This document shows, in pieces, positions 61,448-64,000 of a stretch of DNA of 64,000 nucleotides (position 1 is its first letter; each line of letters starts with the position of its first letter). The notes below the pieces were generated by a model that had not been told where the DNA came from, ran no database searches, and saw nothing but the letters and a program-made list of their open reading frames with translations. This stretch comes from UBA11475 sp902486425 (GTDB lineage: Bacteria; Bacillota; Clostridia; Christensenellales; Borkfalkiaceae), in contig CABTOK010000007.1 of the NCBI GenBank assembly GCA_902486425.1, positions 1-64,000 of the forward strand, given 5' to 3'. The position numbers and the translations under genes were made by a program.

Positions 61448-61470
61448 ACCTGTACTCGCGAATTTATACC
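61448..61470 (-). repeat. GGTA-N13-ACAGGT element, copy G, minus strand
   Basis: ACCTGT 61448-61453 and TACC 61467-61470 on the plus strand. The TACC opens the perfect palindrome TACCGTAATTACGGTA (61467-61482). TCGC and GCGA around ACAGGT can pair. Confidence 0.6.
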
Positions 61471-61552
61471 GTAATTACGGTAATGCAGACGTAAAAATCA
61501 GTTTTTAAAAAATAATAAGAATTATTCATACGACGCATAATAAAATATAAGT

Positions 61553-62245
61553 ATGAAATTCGTATATAAAGACGGGTGGCAAAGCTACGAAACAGATAAA
61601 ATAAAAGAAAGCCGGGGTACGCTCCCGAATAAGAACAAGCAACCGCAAAAATACGGACGAAAAAGCGATAAAAAGCCTGTTAAACCGGTCATTCTTATCA
61701 TCGTTTTAATAACAGGTTTGTTATTCGCCGTTGTCTTTACCGGAACTTGGGTTGAAAAGACTTTTTTCTACCCGACGGAATACAAAAAAGAAGTAATTGC
61801 CGCTTCTGACCGCTTCGGAACGGATAAAGTTCTCATATTTTCGGTTATAAATGCCGAAAGCGGCTTCGATAAAAACGCCGTCAGTAAAAAAGGGGCGGCG
61901 GGACTTATGCAGATAATGCCCGAAACCGCAGTGTTCATTGCCGGAAAGCTCGGTATAAAAACTTACGACCTTTTCGATCCCGGAACGAATATTTTGTTCG
62001 GCGCGTATTACCTTAATTACCTTTTATCGAGGTTCGGCGATAAGATTACCGCCGTCGCGGCATATAACGCCGGAGAGGGAAACGTTGAAAAATGGCTCAA
62101 AGCCAAAGAATATTCAGCCGACGGAAAGACGTTAAAAAGCGTACCTTACCCCGAAACTTCGGCTTATATTAAAAAAATAAAAAAAAGTTTGAAAAAATAT
62201 AAAAAATTATACCCTTCTCTTGTTGACAAACACAAAAAAATATAA
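61553..62245 (+). CDS. Membrane-anchored lytic transglycosylase (SLT family)
   Basis: Cleaves peptidoglycan glycan strands. It has 230 residues: basic cytoplasmic start, one helix (about 46-67), then the SLT domain with catalytic Glu102 in INAESGFD, GAAGLMQIMPETA and AAYNAGEGNV. There is no Shine-Dalgarno; a TAAAAT (61541-61546) ends six bases before the ATG, so the mRNA may be leaderless, though no good -35 is seen. The tRNA-Leu promoter overlaps its 3' end. Confidence 0.93.
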   Translation: MKFVYKDGWQSYETDKIKESRGTLPNKNKQPQKYGRKSDKKPVKPVILIIVLITGLLFAVVFTGTWVEKTFFYPTEYKKEVIAASDRFGTDKVLIFSVINAESGFDKNAVSKKGAAGLMQIMPETAVFIAGKLGIKTYDLFDPGTNILFGAYYLNYLLSRFGDKITAVAAYNAGEGNVEKWLKAKEYSADGKTLKSVPYPETSAYIKKIKKSLKKYKKLYPSLVDKHKKI

Positions 62246-62251
62246 TAAAAT
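62223..62251 (+). promoter_or_regulatory. Promoter of tRNA-Leu
   Basis: TTGACA (62223-62228), 17-bp spacer, TAAAAT (62246-62251); lies across the end of the transglycosylase gene. Confidence 0.82.
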
Positions 62252-62270
62252 AGTAAAGCTGTAAAGAAAT

Positions 62271-62356
62271 GCGGATGTGGCGGAACTGGCAGACGCATAA
62301 GACTAAGGATCTTATGAAGCTACTTCGTGCAGGTTCAAGTCCTGTCATCCGCACCA
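62271..62356 (+). tRNA. tRNA-Leu, anticodon AAG
   Basis: It has 86 nt including encoded CCA. Acceptor GCGGATG with CATCCGC; D-arm GCG/CGC; anticodon stem TAAGA/TCTTA with loop CTAAGGA, giving anticodon AAG; class II variable arm GAAG-CTA-CTTC; T-arm loop TTCAAGT. A34 would need deamination to inosine to read CTC and CTA as well as CTT. CTT and CTC are the main leucine codons of the genes in this window. Confidence 0.93.
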
Positions 62357-62362
62357 AGTTAG

Positions 62363-62397
62363 ACCCAGTTGAACCCATAAGGTTTGGCTGGGTTTTT
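62363..62397 (+). terminator. Terminator after tRNA-Leu
   Basis: ACCCAG (62363-62368) with CTGGGT (62388-62393), inner AACC/GGTT pairing, then T run. Confidence 0.85.
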
Positions 62398-62478
62398 CTT
62401 TTTGCCTTTTTGTGTGCTATTACAATTACTTTAAGGTCAGGCGATTTTACGCTTAGCCTTTTTCTATTGTTTATTTAG

Positions 62479-62610
62479 CGTATTTTGTTGCCTTTCTCGG
62501 GTAGCGGTTGTACCGTCGAGATTGCATGTATTCGTAAAATGAAGAAGTTGATAAATCTAAAGACGAGAGATTATGAAAGCGGCGGAAAACTTGTTGAAAT
62601 ATTAATATAA
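62479..62610 (+). pseudogene. Possible C-terminal remnant of a DNA methyltransferase
   Basis: A 43-codon open stretch reads LLPFSGSGCTVEIACIRK then 25 more residues to TAA. The D/L-P-F-x-G-S-G-x-T/C motif with a following small helix is the SAM-binding motif I as placed near the C-terminus of beta-class N6/N4 DNA methyltransferases. No start with a ribosome site and no upstream methyltransferase frame exist, so at most a remnant survives. It lies right after a tRNA gene, a common integration site. By-eye call on a short stretch. Confidence 0.3.
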
Positions 62611-62636
62611 TCGTAATAAAACCGAAACCGTAAAAA

Positions 62637-62659
62637 CAGCCCGCTCGGGCTGCTTTTTT
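62637..62659 (+). terminator. Plus-strand terminator without an obvious gene
   Basis: CAGCCCG (62637-62643) with CGGGCTG (62646-62652), then six T. It follows the possible methyltransferase remnant. Confidence 0.8.
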
Positions 62660-62673
62660 GTAAATTTTGACAA

Positions 62674-63549
62674 TTAATTTTGTAAATTTATCGAGGTGTA
62701 GAACTGTTTGGGCGTTATGCCGAACTCGTTTTTGAACGCGCGGAAAAAGTGGGTATAATCCGAGAAACCGCACTTTGCAAACACTTCGGTTATAGGGAAG
62801 CCTTCTTCGATAAACTGTTTTGACAAGACCAGCCGTTTTTTTAGGATATATCGGTGAGGGGAAGTGTTGGTGTATTCCTTGAAAATGTGCGCGAAGTAGT
62901 ATTTGTCCACAAACAACGCAGATGCGATTGCGTCAAGAGAAAGATCTTGCGATATATGTTCGGAAATATAATCAATGGCTTTCGTCACGCAGGGATTTGC
63001 TTTTCCCAATATGGTGAAATCGTCGCGGTTTTGCAAAAAATATTGTCCTAGCAACACAAGCAAAGTTTTTATTCGCTCCTCGTTTTCGATGTCCGCGCCG
63101 AAGTCGCCGGTTTGAGAAACGGAAAAGCCGTCCAGAATATGGCGGATTTTGTCAGAAACAGCGCTGTTGCGAATAAGAAAAGCGTTGTGTTCGTGCGCCT
63201 GCAAAAAACAGGTGTTCAGGTCGGTTTTTGCGGTTGAGATGCGTTTCAGGTATCGTTGATTAAGCCACACAACAAACCTTTCGTACGTCATTGCGGAGTC
63301 TTTGATGTCAAGCTGATGAAGTTTGTTGGACGGAATCAACAGCACGTCGCCGGGGCGCAGGGAATACTTGCAATCTTCCACGATGTACGACGCAGAACCC
63401 TGCAAAAAGAAATAGATCTCCGAAAAATCGTGAGAATGCATTTCCACCGTTTTGAAATCTTTGTCTTTTTTGTGATGCACCTCGTAAGTCGAGTTACTCA
63501 TTTTTTGATTTTCGTATTTTGTTCCGCTCATATTATAACAATACTCCAA
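62674..63549 (-). CDS. AraC family transcriptional regulator next to uxaC
   Basis: It has up to 291 residues: cupin-like sensing domain (about 25-110, MHSHDFSEIYFFLQG, RPGDVLLIPSNKLHQL) and a C-terminal double helix-turn-helix (about 190-288, LDAIASALFVDKYYFAHIFKEY and FAKCGFSDYTHFFRAFK). The start is uncertain: the ATG at 63531 (codon 7) is better placed relative to GGAG than 63549. It diverges from uxaC, whose uronate pathway it probably controls. CAG, TTG and CGC codons are more frequent than in the genes to the left. Confidence 0.9.
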   Translation of the reverse strand: MEYCYNMSGTKYENQKMSNSTYEVHHKKDKDFKTVEMHSHDFSEIYFFLQGSASYIVEDCKYSLRPGDVLLIPSNKLHQLDIKDSAMTYERFVVWLNQRYLKRISTAKTDLNTCFLQAHEHNAFLIRNSAVSDKIRHILDGFSVSQTGDFGADIENEERIKTLLVLLGQYFLQNRDDFTILGKANPCVTKAIDYISEHISQDLSLDAIASALFVDKYYFAHIFKEYTNTSPHRYILKKRLVLSKQFIEEGFPITEVFAKCGFSDYTHFFRAFKNEFGITPKQFYTSINLQN

Positions 63550-63587
63550 AACCGCAATATATGCAAGTAAAAAAGCAAAAAATAAAA

Positions 63588-63616
63588 TTTACTATGCAAA
63601 AGTTGTGTGATAAAAT
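63588..63616 (+). promoter_or_regulatory. Promoter of uxaC
   Basis: TTTACT (63588-63593), 17-bp spacer, TAAAAT (63611-63616), about 24 bp before the start codon. Confidence 0.55.
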
Positions 63617-63639
63617 AATTTCAATAAGGAGAAATGAAA

Positions 63640-64000
63640 ATGGGATTTTTTGATGAAAATCTTTTGCTGACCGGCGACACCGCGTGCGGAATTTACAAAA
63701 GCATTGCGGATTTGCCGATTATCGACTATCACTGTCATCTCAACGAAGAAGATATTAAAAACGACAAGAAGTTTTCCGACATAGGGGAACTGTGGCTTTC
63801 GGGCGACCATTACAAGTGGCGCGCTATGCGTCTTTGCGGCGTTGACGAAAGTTATATCACAGGCGACCGCTCTTACGAAGAAAAGTTTTTGAAATATGCA
63901 AAGATTATGCCAAAACTTTTCGGTAATTCGCTTTATTATTGGACGCATATGGAGCTTAAACAAATTTTCGGCATTACGGAGCCTTTGAACGAAGACAGCG
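63640..64000 (+). CDS. uxaC: Glucuronate (uronate) isomerase, 5' part
   Basis: Isomerises D-glucuronate and D-galacturonate to fructuronate and tagaturonate. The first 120 codons are in the window and run off the right edge. The N-terminus LPIIDYHCHLNEEDI carries the metal-binding HCH, followed by LWLSGDHYKWRAMRLCGV, ITGDRSYEEKF and a GNSLYYWTHMELKQIFGI segment, all typical. AAGGAG suits the ATG at 63640; the in-frame ATG at 63634 is too close. Arginine is read by CGC/CGT here, unlike the AGA preference of the housekeeping genes, which hints at different origin. Confidence 0.94.
   Translation, partial: MGFFDENLLLTGDTACGIYKSIADLPIIDYHCHLNEEDIKNDKKFSDIGELWLSGDHYKWRAMRLCGVDESYITGDRSYEEKFLKYAKIMPKLFGNSLYYWTHMELKQIFGITEPLNEDS

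Noticed and set aside
62471..62773. Minus-strand 100-codon frame next to the AraC gene
   Set aside because: It overlaps the regulator's C-terminus in another frame, has no ribosome site and no recognisable domain.
1..64000. CRISPR array, prophage, insertion sequence, rRNA operon
   Set aside because: No regularly spaced direct repeats with spacers, no transposase, integrase or phage structural genes, and no rRNA sequence was seen.

Overview
The window reads as chromosomal DNA of a moderately low-GC, anaerobic Firmicutes, most likely an uncultured gut-type Clostridia. This rests on strong purine-rich ribosome binding sites with frequent TTG starts, many near-perfect sigma-A promoters (TTGACA-17-TATAAT), and classical Firmicutes gene orders: plsX-rnc-smc-ftsY, ftsK-rimO-pgsA-recA-rny and secG-rnr-smpB-ssrA. 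A sodium-pump oxaloacetate decarboxylase and an oxygen-labile type serine dehydratase fit anaerobic life. The order or family cannot be fixed from the window alone.

Layout. 0-2 kb: a small beta-barrel ORF at the left edge and two membrane proteins. 2.3-5.1 kb (minus): an SsuABC/ThiXYZ-like ABC importer. 5.3-20.3 kb: valS, a membrane protein, then the operon asnS-plsX-rnc-smc-ftsY, followed by a second NMT1-type importer behind a structured leader that looks like a riboswitch. 20.6-29.1 kb: ftsK, rimO, pgsA, recA, rny. 29.3-36.7 kb: a MORN-SGNH hydrolase, trmB, gpmI, secG, rnr, smpB and tmRNA. 36.8-39.8 kb: two convergent MATE genes, one frameshifted and preceded by an attenuator-like hairpin. 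40-44.2 kb: a sugar or inositol-type dehydrogenase/isomerase operon divergent from an AraC regulator. 44.3-50.1 kb: serine dehydratase, a lipid/phosphodiester gene trio and a cysteine-rich transglutaminase lipoprotein. 50.3-54.7 kb: a complete oxaloacetate decarboxylase operon with its own biotin ligase. 54.7-61.4 kb: a GH43 glycosidase with a palindromic operator, a phosphoesterase lipoprotein, and a tightly coupled four-gene cluster of one ABC ATPase and three membrane proteins. 61.5-64 kb: a lytic transglycosylase, tRNA-Leu(AAG), a possible methyltransferase remnant, and an AraC regulator divergent from uxaC, which runs off the right edge.

Structure beyond the genes. The most unusual non-coding signal is a short interspersed element, GGTA-N13-ACAGGT, present seven times with identical spacing and always between genes, plus looser relatives. 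The second is the leader at 17591-17722, in which an upstream strand can pair with the 5' arm of a terminator-like hairpin that also hides the Shine-Dalgarno of the importer. No CRISPR array, rRNA, intact insertion sequence or prophage was seen.
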